The position numbers and the translations under genes were made by a program. Shown in pieces: positions 36,622-45,513 of a stretch of DNA of 64,000 nucleotides. A model generated the notes under the pieces. That model was given only the letters and a program-made list of their open reading frames with translations, was not told where the DNA came from and did not search any database. The DNA is from Thalassotalea atypica (GTDB taxonomy: Bacteria; Pseudomonadota; Gammaproteobacteria; Enterobacterales; Alteromonadaceae), in the NCBI RefSeq assembly GCF_030295975.1, contig NZ_AP027364.1:4278001-4342000 (forward strand), read 5' to 3'. Numbering within the stretch: the stretch's first letter is position 1; every line of letters begins with the position of its first letter.

Positions 36622-36660
36622 CTATAGTAAAATGGCGAAAACATAATTTGTACTATAGTA
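36622..36660. promoter_or_regulatory. Repeated CTATAGTA element upstream of the TonB receptor gene
   Basis: CTATAGTA occurs at 36622-36629 and 36653-36660, 31 bp apart (about three helical turns). The second copy is part of the perfect palindrome TACTATAGTA (36651-36660). A related TACTAT lies at 37665-37670 (as ATAGTA) before the depolymerase gene. Confidence 0.35.
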
Positions 36661-36711
36661 GTATACGGACAAAATAGTTTATAACCACTTGATATTTATC
36701 AATTATTATTT

Positions 36712-37647
36712 TTAATATTTGTCTAATCCCCAAAAATTTATCAGGCTTTTCGCAGTGCTTAACGGTGATTTCAAAAGAAAAGGGGCCACGCTGCCGCCAT
36801 GTTCAATTGCCGGATTTACGGCCATGCCGTGAGTCATGTTGTCAATTTCTAGCAGCTCGACTTTACTGTCATCTGTGCTCCCCCAGCGAGTAACACGATA
36901 ACCCTGATTTAACTCCATCTTTTTGTTCGCGGGCAGACCAATCAGTTGTGCCCAATGCTCGGCCAGTGATTGTGAGTTTTTGGGATTAACCACCTTGTCT
37001 TGTGAGCCTGTCCATACCGACATGCTTGGCCACGGGCCCTGATAATTATTAAGAGCACGTACTTGTTCAGTTAACTCATTAGATAATTGTGTAGGTCCAA
37101 TGCGCATGCATGAAATCGCTTTCGTTAGATTATTCGCGCAAGGGTATGGCACGCCAGAAATCACAGCGCCGGCATCAAAAAGCTCAGGATAGTTAACCAG
37201 CATCACGCTCGCCATCGCCCCACCGGCCGACAAACCAGTAATATACACTTGTGACGCATTGAGTTTGTTTTTGGCGTGCAAAATCATATTTTTGAGTGAA
37301 AGGCTCTCACCGCTGTTTGATAAAATATCTTGCTCAGAAAACCAGTTGAAACAACCTTTAATGTTGTTTCTTTCGCTTTGCTGTGGCACCAGCAAGGCAA
37401 ATTTATGGGCGTGTGCTAAATCGACAAAACCACTTTGCTTAGCCAATTGCTCCCCTTGTTGAACACAGCCATGGAGCAATACCACCAGCCCATCGGAAGA
37501 GGGTTGTGTTGCATATAAACTTGCGGATATCTCACCGGGATTATCACCAAAATCTACCAAAGGTGAGAAACTGGCAAAGATTATTTGATGGTAAAAACAA
37601 AGGACAACAGTGACAGTTTGTAGAAGCTTGGCTGGGGATAAGAGCAT
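36712..37647 (-). CDS. Secreted PHB-depolymerase-family esterase
   Basis: 311 residues from the ATG at 37647, which has AGGTGA 6 bp upstream; the GTG three codons earlier overlaps that SD. Signal peptide through about residue 25 (VVLCFYHQIIFAS). Oxyanion motif LLHGCVQQGEQLA, nucleophile S140 in YITGLSAGGAMAS, acid in SQDKVVNPKN and histidine in NMTHGMAVN follow the extracellular poly(3-hydroxybutyrate) depolymerase family. No separate substrate-binding or linker domain is present, so soluble oligomers or other esters may be hydrolysed instead of granules. Followed by the TonB receptor gene. Confidence 0.88.
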   Translation of the reverse strand: MLLSPAKLLQTVTVVLCFYHQIIFASFSPLVDFGDNPGEISASLYATQPSSDGLVVLLHGCVQQGEQLAKQSGFVDLAHAHKFALLVPQQSERNNIKGCFNWFSEQDILSNSGESLSLKNMILHAKNKLNASQVYITGLSAGGAMASVMLVNYPELFDAGAVISGVPYPCANNLTKAISCMRIGPTQLSNELTEQVRALNNYQGPWPSMSVWTGSQDKVVNPKNSQSLAEHWAQLIGLPANKKMELNQGYRVTRWGSTDDSKVELLEIDNMTHGMAVNPAIEHGGSVAPFLLKSPLSTAKSLINFWGLDKY

Positions 37648-37651
37648 TCGG

Positions 37652-37707
37652 TTCACCTAAAATAGTACATACGTCAACAGCATGACGCACAATCAAAGTT
37701 AGGTGAA
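37652..37707 (-). promoter_or_regulatory. 5'-leader hairpin that could mask the depolymerase ribosome-binding site
   Basis: On the minus strand TTCACCTAA (37707-37699) is followed 38 bases later by TTAGGTGAA (37660-37652), a perfect 9-bp pair. The right arm contains the AGGTGA Shine-Dalgarno sequence. Just beyond it, GCATTC next to the left arm can also pair with GAATGC around the start codon. Confidence 0.45.
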
Positions 37708-37765
37708 TGCTACTTTAGTGCCAATCAACAATGGAAGTAATTAATAAGCGAATCTAAAGATCAGC

Positions 37766-38098
37766 TTAACCACAACATTTCTTGTATTTTTTACCGCTGC
37801 CACATGAACAAGGATCATTGCGCTCAGGTGTTTTTTCAAATCGTTGTGTTGCTGGCTTATTCAGTACCGCATCTAATTCCGTGATGTTTTCTTCGCAGTC
37901 TGCATCAAAGGTTATGTTGGCTACGAGTGCGTTTTCAGTCACAATAGCCTCAATTTCAATCTGTCTTTGTTCACTATTTACCAACAGTGACAAAGGATTA
38001 GCCGCAGTGCCTAGCTTTACATTGGGCTTGGGTGCGTAGCCACTTTTACCATAGTTACCCATGACGTCGGGTCTGCCCTTAAAGAAAAATTTTGACAT
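37766..38098 (-). CDS. SEC-C metal-binding motif protein (PBPRA1643 type)
   Basis: 110 residues. Starts MSKFFFKGRPDVMGNYGKSGYAPKPNVKLGT, as in the PBPRA1643 family, and ends with the zinc-binding SEC-C motif NDPCSCGSGKKYKKCCG. The motif resembles the SecA tail that binds SecB, but the function of these small proteins is not known. Stands alone. Confidence 0.88.
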   Translation of the reverse strand: MSKFFFKGRPDVMGNYGKSGYAPKPNVKLGTAANPLSLLVNSEQRQIEIEAIVTENALVANITFDADCEENITELDAVLNKPATQRFEKTPERNDPCSCGSGKKYKKCCG

Positions 38099-38166
38099 TG
38101 AATGATCCTAAAACCTAATAGGCTGTGTAATATGGGCGCGATACTATCAGCTTAGTTCAGTGATCG

Positions 38167-39159
38167 CTAAAATATTTCGCGATAAGCAAACAATCCTGCG
38201 CTGCCACCTGTGTGTAAAAAGAGCTGATGACTGTTTGGTGCAATCACTTTTTTTTGGCATAAATCGATAAGTCCCGCCATTGCTTTTCCACTGTAAACAG
38301 GGTCCAGTAATACACCTTCTAAAGATGCACATTGCCTGATGGCCATAATCATTTCATCCGTTGGCGCACCATAACTTTTGCCGTAATAATCGCCGTTTGT
38401 AAAAACTCGTCCATTAGACAACGCAGGATCAAGCCCTAAGTAAATCAGTAGTTGTTCAAGTAACGCCTCTACCAGTGCAGTTTGCGCTTTGCCAGGTCGG
38501 CTGACATTGATGCCTAGCACCTTAATATCACTATTGGCTGCAATTAAGCCGGCCAACAATCCCGCTTGCGTGCCAGCACTGCCTGTCGCTAACACAATTT
38601 GATCAATAACTAGGTTTTGCTCATCGATTTGTTCTAGCAACTCCAATGCGCAGCGCACGTACCCTAATCCGCCAACTACATTTGAGCCACCTAGGGGAAT
38701 CAAATAAGGTTTTTTGCCTTGCTGAGTCAATGTTGAGATAAGTTGCTCCGCATATGTATCGCAATCTTGCTGTGTGGTAAGCCAATGAATATTCGCGCCA
38801 AAAAGACCATCAAGTAGCACATTGCCACTGCGGTCGTAGTCTTGTTTTGGGGTACCTTCAACCTCTTGCAATACAAGCTCACACTGCATACCGAACTTAG
38901 CCGCTGCTGCTGCTGTTTGTCTGGCATGATTAGATTGCAGTCCACCAATAGTGACCAGTATGTCTGCGCGTTGCTGCTGAGCGTCAGCAAGCAAATATTC
39001 AAGCTTGCGTACTTTATTGCCGCCACTGGCAAGCCCAGTGCAATCATCGCGCTTGATATGTACCTGACAACCTAATGCTGTTGATAGTCGGGGCGCATAT
39101 TCTAATGGTGTCGGCGTATGTGATATGTCAACACGAGGAAACGATGCAAGTACATTCAT
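38167..39159 (-). CDS. dcyD: D-cysteine desulfhydrase / ACC-deaminase-family PLP enzyme
   Basis: 330 residues of the fold-II PLP family. The Schiff-base lysine is K49 in ASGGNKVRKLEYLL, with TIGGLQSNHARQTAAAAA and the phosphate loop VLATGSAGTQAGLL. These match DcyD-like enzymes that split D-cysteine to pyruvate, ammonia and sulfide. ACC deaminase activity cannot be ruled out from the motifs seen. The gene is followed by a SEC-C gene and preceded by the export operon, with no clear link. Confidence 0.85.
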   Translation of the reverse strand: MNVLASFPRVDISHTPTPLEYAPRLSTALGCQVHIKRDDCTGLASGGNKVRKLEYLLADAQQQRADILVTIGGLQSNHARQTAAAAAKFGMQCELVLQEVEGTPKQDYDRSGNVLLDGLFGANIHWLTTQQDCDTYAEQLISTLTQQGKKPYLIPLGGSNVVGGLGYVRCALELLEQIDEQNLVIDQIVLATGSAGTQAGLLAGLIAANSDIKVLGINVSRPGKAQTALVEALLEQLLIYLGLDPALSNGRVFTNGDYYGKSYGAPTDEMIMAIRQCASLEGVLLDPVYSGKAMAGLIDLCQKKVIAPNSHQLFLHTGGSAGLFAYREIF

Positions 39160-39193
39160 TACGAAGTCCTTTTTTTGAGCTGCTAGTATTTGA

Positions 39194-40264
39194 TTAAGAC
39201 AAATGCGGTGCTTTGACGAATTTGTTTTTCAAATGTTCTAAACCATAGATTGCAAGACAGGCATATAATGTCACCATAATAAACAGTCCCATACGCACAG
39301 CAAAAGCGGCATAAACATCTTTACCATTAGCACTATCTTCAACAGCAGGACCGAGTACGATGAGCATGGTTACAAAAGTATTTTGCCAAAACGATGCAGA
39401 AAATCGAGACGGTAAAATGCGATAAATTTTGCTGACAAAGTAAAGCGAAAACAACAATAGCCAAGCACTAAACATAAACAAGTTAGTCGACAAATCGAGT
39501 AAAAACCAAAATAGAATCGCAAAACATCCCGCCAAAAACGTTGAGCCCAGTAACTCTTTACCTGCATCTTTTGCTGACATGGTAGAGCCTTGCTGACCAA
39601 GCGTTACCGCCTTCATGATTATGGCCATGTACATCAACGGGTTGGTTAGCGTCAACAAGTAAGTGGGTAACACGATCAATGTGCTACGTAATGCAATCCA
39701 GTTAGAGGTTTGACTATTTTCAGGTAGCTCAGGCTTTGTTTTGGCCGCTATCACATCTGCTTTTGTTAATACATTAGGAAATAAAGGATAAACTAACCAC
39801 TGACACAACACAGCGATAGCAATTGCCGAGCAAAAACCCTGTATGACGGTGATGGCCAATACATGGTTTACCAGACCAGCTGCAGAGATCATGGTAAAGC
39901 CAATCGTCAAAAGTATTCCTAATAGCGCTTTTCCCAAAATTACCGTGATATAAGTACTAAAGTACAACCCAAAAGCGACCATCATGATAGCCGATAATGG
40001 GTATTGCAGTAATAACGGCACCAATAACACCCCAATACCAAGAGAGATGCAAACCACTATCACTAATGCAATCAGCGCTTTAAATGTTATCGCTGGTGCA
40101 GGTTTAACCGCCAGCAACAATCCCATAATTGGCGCCAAGAAAGGTAATGGCATTGCACTGGCATATGCAATTGCCAATGCCAACGTCACCACAGCGCTTA
40201 ACCTAAACGCGCGTAAAGCGGGAACTGGCATGTTGAACATCGTAACTACACGGTTAATAGGCAT
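39194..40264 (-). CDS. DUF2955 (FUSC-like) inner-membrane protein
   Basis: 356 residues with about 10 helices in two groups and a short polar stretch near residues 170-185 (AAKTKPELPENSQTSN). The pattern fits the DUF2955/aromatic-acid-exporter-like family that works with HlyD proteins. The start overlaps the end of the HlyD gene by 11 bp. It should be the inner-membrane part of the export system at 39194-42972. Confidence 0.82.
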   Translation of the reverse strand: MPINRVVTMFNMPVPALRAFRLSAVVTLALAIAYASAMPLPFLAPIMGLLLAVKPAPAITFKALIALVIVVCISLGIGVLLVPLLLQYPLSAIMMVAFGLYFSTYITVILGKALLGILLTIGFTMISAAGLVNHVLAITVIQGFCSAIAIAVLCQWLVYPLFPNVLTKADVIAAKTKPELPENSQTSNWIALRSTLIVLPTYLLTLTNPLMYMAIIMKAVTLGQQGSTMSAKDAGKELLGSTFLAGCFAILFWFLLDLSTNLFMFSAWLLLFSLYFVSKIYRILPSRFSASFWQNTFVTMLIVLGPAVEDSANGKDVYAAFAVRMGLFIMVTLYACLAIYGLEHLKNKFVKAPHLS

Positions 40265-41384
40265 AGCTTAGGTAGCTCATTAAGCGAATATACCATCGCC
40301 CCAATGTACTAATAATGCCTTCTTGCTGTGCATAAGCGACGACTGAAGCTTGAGCACCGATCCTCAATTGTTTTCTTAAAATGTCTTCTTGTTTTGGGTT
40401 GAAGCTGATAATCACTGGAAAACGCTGAGATTGACGCAACCAATCCCTATTATTATCGATACTCGGTAAGGTCCCAGCAGGTTGTGTTCTACCCGTACTA
40501 ACACCAATACCTATGCTGCGAATTTTCCCGCTAAAAACTTCACCAGGTACCGCATCAAATAAGATGTCGACAGCACTACCAACTTTAAGGTGCCCTAAGT
40601 TATTCTCAGTGAACTCAGCGTTAATCCAAACGTCGTGCATAGCTACCAGTGTCATTACTGGATTACCTGGATTAGCATATTGCCCAATATCAGCACGCAA
40701 ATCAGTGATCACACCGCGCGTTGACGCTTTGACTTGGGTATTGTTTAAATCTAACTGAGCCTTGGCAACGGCACTTTGTGCCGATTTAATGATGGCATTA
40801 TTGTCTTGATCATTACCGCCTTTTTGCTCTATCGCACGATTAATTTCTGATGTAGCAGCAATAACGCTTGCTTTGGCTTGTTCTAGCGACGCTTGCGATA
40901 TTTCAATACGTCTAACCGAAATGGTACCAGGATCTTCTTGATGTAAGCGCGATAGTCTATCTAAATCTTGTTGGGCTTTGACTTGGCTTGCTTTTGCAGC
41001 CAAGAGATTCGCTTTAGCACTCGACACACCAGCATCACCTGCGCTCACTTGGCTTTTTGCATTTTCCAGATCAGAAAGCGCTTTATCCAACGCAATTTGA
41101 AATTGAGAGGAATCAATTTCAAACAGTAATTGTTCTGCTTCAACTTCTTGGTTATTTTTAACGAGCACATTAGTAATCAGGCCACCCACTTTAGGTGACA
41201 CACCGACGACATAGCCTTGAACACGAGCCTGTGTCGTATAAGGTGCGTACCTGTCTGACATGAGATACCAAATAAGGGTAGCAATAATTAACCCAAATAA
41301 AACTAAGCCGCCTTTTTTAACCGTTTTTGCTGATGATTCAAGTTCCTGCTGATTTTCAGGCGTTTCTTCTTTCTTATTGGTCAT
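40254..41384 (-). CDS. HlyD-family membrane fusion protein
   Basis: 376 residues from the ATG at 41384, which has GGAG 9 bp upstream; two earlier in-frame ATGs overlap the NodT gene more. One TM helix (GGLVLFGLIIATLIWYLM), the lipoyl half-motifs RVQGYVVGVSPKVGGLITNVLVKNNQEVE and VKASTRGVITDLRADIGQYANPGNPVMTL, and a long coiled-coil hairpin between them. EmrA-like: bridges the inner-membrane DUF2955 protein and the NodT channel. Substrate unknown. Confidence 0.9.
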   Translation of the reverse strand: MTNKKEETPENQQELESSAKTVKKGGLVLFGLIIATLIWYLMSDRYAPYTTQARVQGYVVGVSPKVGGLITNVLVKNNQEVEAEQLLFEIDSSQFQIALDKALSDLENAKSQVSAGDAGVSSAKANLLAAKASQVKAQQDLDRLSRLHQEDPGTISVRRIEISQASLEQAKASVIAATSEINRAIEQKGGNDQDNNAIIKSAQSAVAKAQLDLNNTQVKASTRGVITDLRADIGQYANPGNPVMTLVAMHDVWINAEFTENNLGHLKVGSAVDILFDAVPGEVFSGKIRSIGIGVSTGRTQPAGTLPSIDNNRDWLRQSQRFPVIISFNPKQEDILRKQLRIGAQASVVAYAQQEGIISTLGRWYIRLMSYLSYAY

Positions 41385-42972
41385 ATTGTGATGCTCCATA
41401 TTCTGGCTCAAGCTCAGCAGCAGTATTTTCCGTTGATTCTATGTTAGGAGTAGTGAGTAGTTCGCCCCAGTCTGTACGTTTTTCCATGATCTCTTTTAAT
41501 GGCGGCGGCATCAGTTCGTCTATCGAATGCTCAGTCCAGCCTCCTCCTAACGCTTTATACAAACTCACAACTGAACGTACATGTTCACCTCTATTTAACA
41601 CTAGCTGCTCTGTTCGAGAAAATACGGCACGCTGTGCGTCTAACACCCGCTGAAAACTCGAATAACCTTCTCGATAGCGTGTATTAGCGAGCGATAGCGC
41701 TCGCTCAGAGGCCTGAACTGCTTGCTCCAGTATGACGAATTGCTCTGATGTTTTAACAATAGCTATTGCAGCATCATCTATTTCTCTCGCTGCTGAAAGT
41801 ACTGTTTGTTGATAGCGTTCTAAGGTTTGTTGAAAGCGTGCATCCTGTACTCGTATATTATTTTCAATGCGGCCATGATCAAAAATATTCCAAGTAAATC
41901 CTGGACCTACGCCAATCAAACCATTGTCTGAAGCAGCATCTGCAGTACTGCCCGACCAACTAATCGTGCCGCTTAACGAAATAGACGGATAATAATCACT
42001 TTCTGCAATACCTATCTGCGCTGACTGAATCGCCACTTGCCAAGCTGACGATCGAATATCAGGTCGGCGTATCAATAGGTGCGCAGGGATATGTTGCAAA
42101 TTCACCATATCAACTTTAGGTAAACTCTTTACGCTGCTAACCGTTAATTCGGCTATTTCTCCTGGCGGCCTTGCTAATATTAACGCCAAAGCATTACGCG
42201 TGGTCGTTAATGACATTTCAAGCTTGGGAATAGTTGATAGTGTTGCTAAGTATTGCGCTTTAGCTTGTTGTAGGTCGAGCTCGGATTCTTGCCCTTCTTG
42301 ATAGATTTTTTCAGTAATTTCAAAACTACGTTGTTGAATATCTGCATTGCTTTTCGCGATAGCTATACGGTGTTCAATCGTGCGATAAACGAAATATAAG
42401 TCCGTCACTTGTGCACTGAGCAATACTTGCATGTTCTGTTGATTAGCAACCGAGGAAAAAAAGGCAGCATCTGCTGCTTCAATACTTCGCTGGTATTTGC
42501 CCCAAAAATCGAGCTCCCATCCTAAACCAAATCCGGCTTGGTAGTTAATCAATCCTTGATCTTTGTCTGGTAACAAACCTCCTCGACGGCGAGATTCTGC
42601 GGCAATAACTGAACCACTCAATTGCTGAAGTTGCGGATATAGAGTACTGCCTACGATGCCCAATTGAGCTCGACTTTCAAGAATGCGTAAACCAGCCAAG
42701 CGCAAATCAATATTTTCTTGCTTGCTGATATGAATGAGTTGATTTAGTACGGGATCATCAAATAACTGCCACCAAAATGCTAAATCTATTGCCTCTTGTG
42801 AATTTTCACTTGAAAGCTGACCGTATAAGTCAGGCTGCCATTGTGCTAGCCATTGAACTTCTGGCTCTTGGTAGTTAGGCCCTAAAGTTGTACATGCACT
42901 TAAAACCCAGCCCAATGCAAACACTGAGCTACGTCTCAATGAACTTCCTATTCTTCCTTTTAACAAGGTCAT
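41374..42972 (-). CDS. NodT/OprM-type outer-membrane efflux channel lipoprotein
   Basis: 532 residues. Lipobox LSAC with the cysteine at residue 27, then LGPNYQEPEV, the usual start of RND-type outer-membrane factors. Two OEP repeats are visible, with ITEKIYQEGQESELDLQQAKAQY and SLANTRYREGYSSFQRVLDAQRAVF. The ATG shares its A with the TAA stop of the AI-2E gene, so these are coupled. Forms the outer part of the export complex. Confidence 0.92.
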   Translation of the reverse strand: MTLLKGRIGSSLRRSSVFALGWVLSACTTLGPNYQEPEVQWLAQWQPDLYGQLSSENSQEAIDLAFWWQLFDDPVLNQLIHISKQENIDLRLAGLRILESRAQLGIVGSTLYPQLQQLSGSVIAAESRRRGGLLPDKDQGLINYQAGFGLGWELDFWGKYQRSIEAADAAFFSSVANQQNMQVLLSAQVTDLYFVYRTIEHRIAIAKSNADIQQRSFEITEKIYQEGQESELDLQQAKAQYLATLSTIPKLEMSLTTTRNALALILARPPGEIAELTVSSVKSLPKVDMVNLQHIPAHLLIRRPDIRSSAWQVAIQSAQIGIAESDYYPSISLSGTISWSGSTADAASDNGLIGVGPGFTWNIFDHGRIENNIRVQDARFQQTLERYQQTVLSAAREIDDAAIAIVKTSEQFVILEQAVQASERALSLANTRYREGYSSFQRVLDAQRAVFSRTEQLVLNRGEHVRSVVSLYKALGGGWTEHSIDELMPPPLKEIMEKRTDWGELLTTPNIESTENTAAELEPEYGASQYDQ

Positions 42973-44087
42973 TAAACCTCTTCAGTGCTTTGATCCACTT
43001 GACTGTATTGATCAGCATTTTTGACCCAGTCCATGAATATTTGATAACCGACGGCAAGTAATACTGAGCCAACGAATAAACCAATAATCCCTGCGACCAC
43101 CATGCCACCAAGAGCGCCTAACAACACGACAGGCATCGGCGCGTCAACACCTCGACCAAGCAATATTGGTTTCAACACATTATCGGCAAGCCCTGCAATT
43201 ACGAGGTAAATAGAATAAACGATATTGCTGGTTGTAGAGCCATCTCCGCCCATCCATAGGTAGGCAATTGCTGGGATTGTGATTATCGCAGCCGGTAGCT
43301 GTAAAATACCAAACACCATGACAACTGCTGCTAGAACACCCGCGCCTGGGATACCCGCAAATACGAAGCCAATACCTAGTAAAAGTGCTTGAATAAAAGC
43401 AACGCCGATAACACCCGTAGCGACCGATCTCACTGTTCCAACAGATAATGAATGAAGCCTTTTTCCTTGTTGAGGGTTTGATATTCGTTGAAATATCTCT
43501 AACATCGCCTGACTGCCTGAAACCCCATAGGCCATCATGATTCCAGCAACAATGAGCGATCCCAGAAAGCTAAAGATAGCACCAGCAGTACTGGCCGTAA
43601 TTGCGAAGAGCTTTTTCGAAAAATCTCTTAATTGTGGCTGAACACTTTTGACTAGCTCTGGCAAGTCTTCCGAGGCCGCTGACCAAATCGAATACGCTTT
43701 TTCGCCAATCACGGGAATGTCAGCAACACTTTCCTTGGGCGCAGGAATGGTCAATGTGCCTTGCTCAAATTGGCTATAGACTTGGTGGATATGCTCAGAA
43801 AAAGACTTGCCTAACAGTATAGTTGGACCGCCAATGATCAATAAGCCGACAACAACAATCACTGTCGCCGCTCGTCCATGCTTGCCTTTTAACTTTTTGG
43901 CTAATTTTAGGTGCAAAGGATATAAGGCCACAGCAAGAATAAGCGCCCATAGCATTATGCCCATAAACGGAGCAAATACCTCGATGCACAGCACGACGAC
44001 TGCAGCAATAATACCAAAACGTATTAATACGTCTGTCAGCACGCTAGCTATTTGTTTGTTAGATAAATCTTGGTTAATTTTAGCCAT
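42972..44087 (-). CDS. AI-2E/PerM-family membrane protein
   Basis: 371 residues from the ATG at 44087 (MAKINQDLSNKQIASVL). Seven to eight helices, with the PerM family core GVAFIQALLLGIGFVFAGIPG, LPAAIITIPAIAYLW and VLLGALGGMVVAGIIGLFVG. The family includes the TqsA AI-2 exporter and Na+/H+ antiporter-like members. It is the first gene of the four-gene operon with NodT, HlyD and DUF2955, an arrangement that suggests a role in export. Confidence 0.88.
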   Translation of the reverse strand: MAKINQDLSNKQIASVLTDVLIRFGIIAAVVVLCIEVFAPFMGIMLWALILAVALYPLHLKLAKKLKGKHGRAATVIVVVGLLIIGGPTILLGKSFSEHIHQVYSQFEQGTLTIPAPKESVADIPVIGEKAYSIWSAASEDLPELVKSVQPQLRDFSKKLFAITASTAGAIFSFLGSLIVAGIMMAYGVSGSQAMLEIFQRISNPQQGKRLHSLSVGTVRSVATGVIGVAFIQALLLGIGFVFAGIPGAGVLAAVVMVFGILQLPAAIITIPAIAYLWMGGDGSTTSNIVYSIYLVIAGLADNVLKPILLGRGVDAPMPVVLLGALGGMVVAGIIGLFVGSVLLAVGYQIFMDWVKNADQYSQVDQSTEEV

Positions 44088-44603
44088 GGAGATCTCTTTT
44101 TGTTTTTTTATAATCATTTGCGATGTAGGGTAGTTATGCAAGTTAAATCACGTATTTATAGTGCTTAATATTTTTATACTAAGAAGATAATCACTCCTGC
44201 GTAAAAAGTTTAGTATCCACTAGAGTTGACGGTTGATAGCGTGATTGATGCATATTTTATGGTATTGAATTAATATAAAGTGAAATGAGCGTAGGTCTAA
44301 ATAATACTTACAAAGAAACAATCTGTTTAAAAGGTCGGCAAATATATCATTTTGTAATGTGAAATATCGATAGTATCACTTATTTTGGTAAATTGACTTC
44401 TCTTATTCAGCTATTTGAACAAAATTTGTTACTTATCTAATTGATAAATATATTATATATTTGAAGCAAAGTGGGTAACATAACGTTACTGGATTGATCA
44501 TAGTATATAGATTTAAAGTACACATAATATTTAACAGAATCAACATAGTAGACTTCAATTTTTTTTACGATGTAGTCATACGATATTTTAATAGGGAAAA
44601 CTC
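44088..44603. other. AT-rich divergent intergenic region
   Basis: 516 bp with no gene seen. It is very AT-rich and contains the inverted repeat GTAAC/GTTAC at 44475-44489 and a poor CRP-like pair with wrong spacing near 44358-44379. It must hold the promoters of the export operon and of the barrel protein gene. Confidence 0.5.
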
Positions 44604-45386
44604 ATGCCAACATATAAGGTAAATAAGGTATTTTCGTCATTAGTCATGGTAGGTGCTATTGCTGCAAATGTATATTCATCGAATGTGCTAGCCGAAGATT
44701 GGACACATCAAATTGAACCATACGCTATGATCACTTCAATTGAGGGAGATGCTAGTGTTGGTCGTGTGACTGGTGTCGATGTAGACGTAAATTTTGACAC
44801 TATTCTAGATAACTTAGAAAGTGCTGCGATGGTTCATTACGAAGGTCATCACTCGTCAGGCTGGGGTGTGATTTTTGACTATGGCTACATGGATCTAGGC
44901 GGCAAGAAAAGAAACGCTGACGGAAGCTCAATAAATGCAGAAGTACGCCAAGGTGTACTTGAACTTCATGCCGTTTATCGAAATACCCTAGCAAATGGTT
45001 ACCTTGATTATTTTGGTGGTGTTCGTTGGTGGGATAACGATGTAGAAGTTGATCTAACTGTTGCTGCTTTACCAGGAGATGGTATTTCTAAAGAAGTTAA
45101 AGCTGATTGGTTTGACCCTGTCGTAGGTGTTAGATGGTTAAGAAAAATTGACGAAGATTGGACATTTTTGGCACAAATTGATGCTGGTGGTTTTGGTATT
45201 GAATCAGACTTCACATCATCTGTTCAAACGGGTATTAATTACAAAATTAGTGACTTGATGACCTTAGATGTTAAATATAAGGCCACTTGGGTAGACTTTG
45301 AAGAAGGCACAACAGGCCAACCAGGCTACTTCCAGTATGACACTGTGACTCATGGCCCTATAATTGGACTTATTTTTAATTTTTAA
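44604..45386 (+). CDS. Outer-membrane beta-barrel protein
   Basis: 260 residues. Signal peptide ends near VLAEDWTHQIEPYAMIT. The mature part has alternating polar/aromatic strands such as GWGVIFDYGYMDLGG and YLDYFGGVRWWDNDV, and ends in GPIIGLIFNF with a C-terminal phenylalanine for BAM insertion. Size suggests 8-10 strands. No specific family is recognised, although it resembles uncharacterised porin-like proteins. Stands alone, followed by three hairpins. Confidence 0.78.
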   Translation: MPTYKVNKVFSSLVMVGAIAANVYSSNVLAEDWTHQIEPYAMITSIEGDASVGRVTGVDVDVNFDTILDNLESAAMVHYEGHHSSGWGVIFDYGYMDLGGKKRNADGSSINAEVRQGVLELHAVYRNTLANGYLDYFGGVRWWDNDVEVDLTVAALPGDGISKEVKADWFDPVVGVRWLRKIDEDWTFLAQIDAGGFGIESDFTSSVQTGINYKISDLMTLDVKYKATWVDFEEGTTGQPGYFQYDTVTHGPIIGLIFNF

Positions 45387-45409
45387 TCAACACTGCGCTA
45401 ACACCATCA

Positions 45410-45437
45410 GATGACTCGTTAGTCATCCATATTTTTT
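45410..45437 (+). terminator. Terminator after the barrel protein gene
   Basis: Stem GATGACT (45410-45416) / AGTCATC (45421-45427), loop CGTT, then a T-rich tail. Confidence 0.75.
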
Positions 45438-45448
45438 ATGGTGCACCG

Positions 45449-45513
45449 AAACTAGAAACTCTAGTTTAAGCTTAACTATTGGCTATCATACGATCATGTT
45501 GTGATAGCCAATA
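45449..45513. repeat. Two further perfect hairpins downstream
   Basis: AAACTAGA (45449-45456) / TCTAGTTT (45460-45467) with a 3-base loop, and a 12-bp stem TATTGGCTATCA (45477-45488) / TGATAGCCAATA (45502-45513) with a 13-base loop. The second is followed by TGTTTTCC. They may stabilise the 3' end, act as extra terminators, or be a repeat element. Confidence 0.55.

Noticed and set aside
44358-44379. CRP-like pair TGTGA...TCAC upstream of the barrel protein
   Set aside because: The half-sites are 13 bases apart, not the six required for a CRP site.
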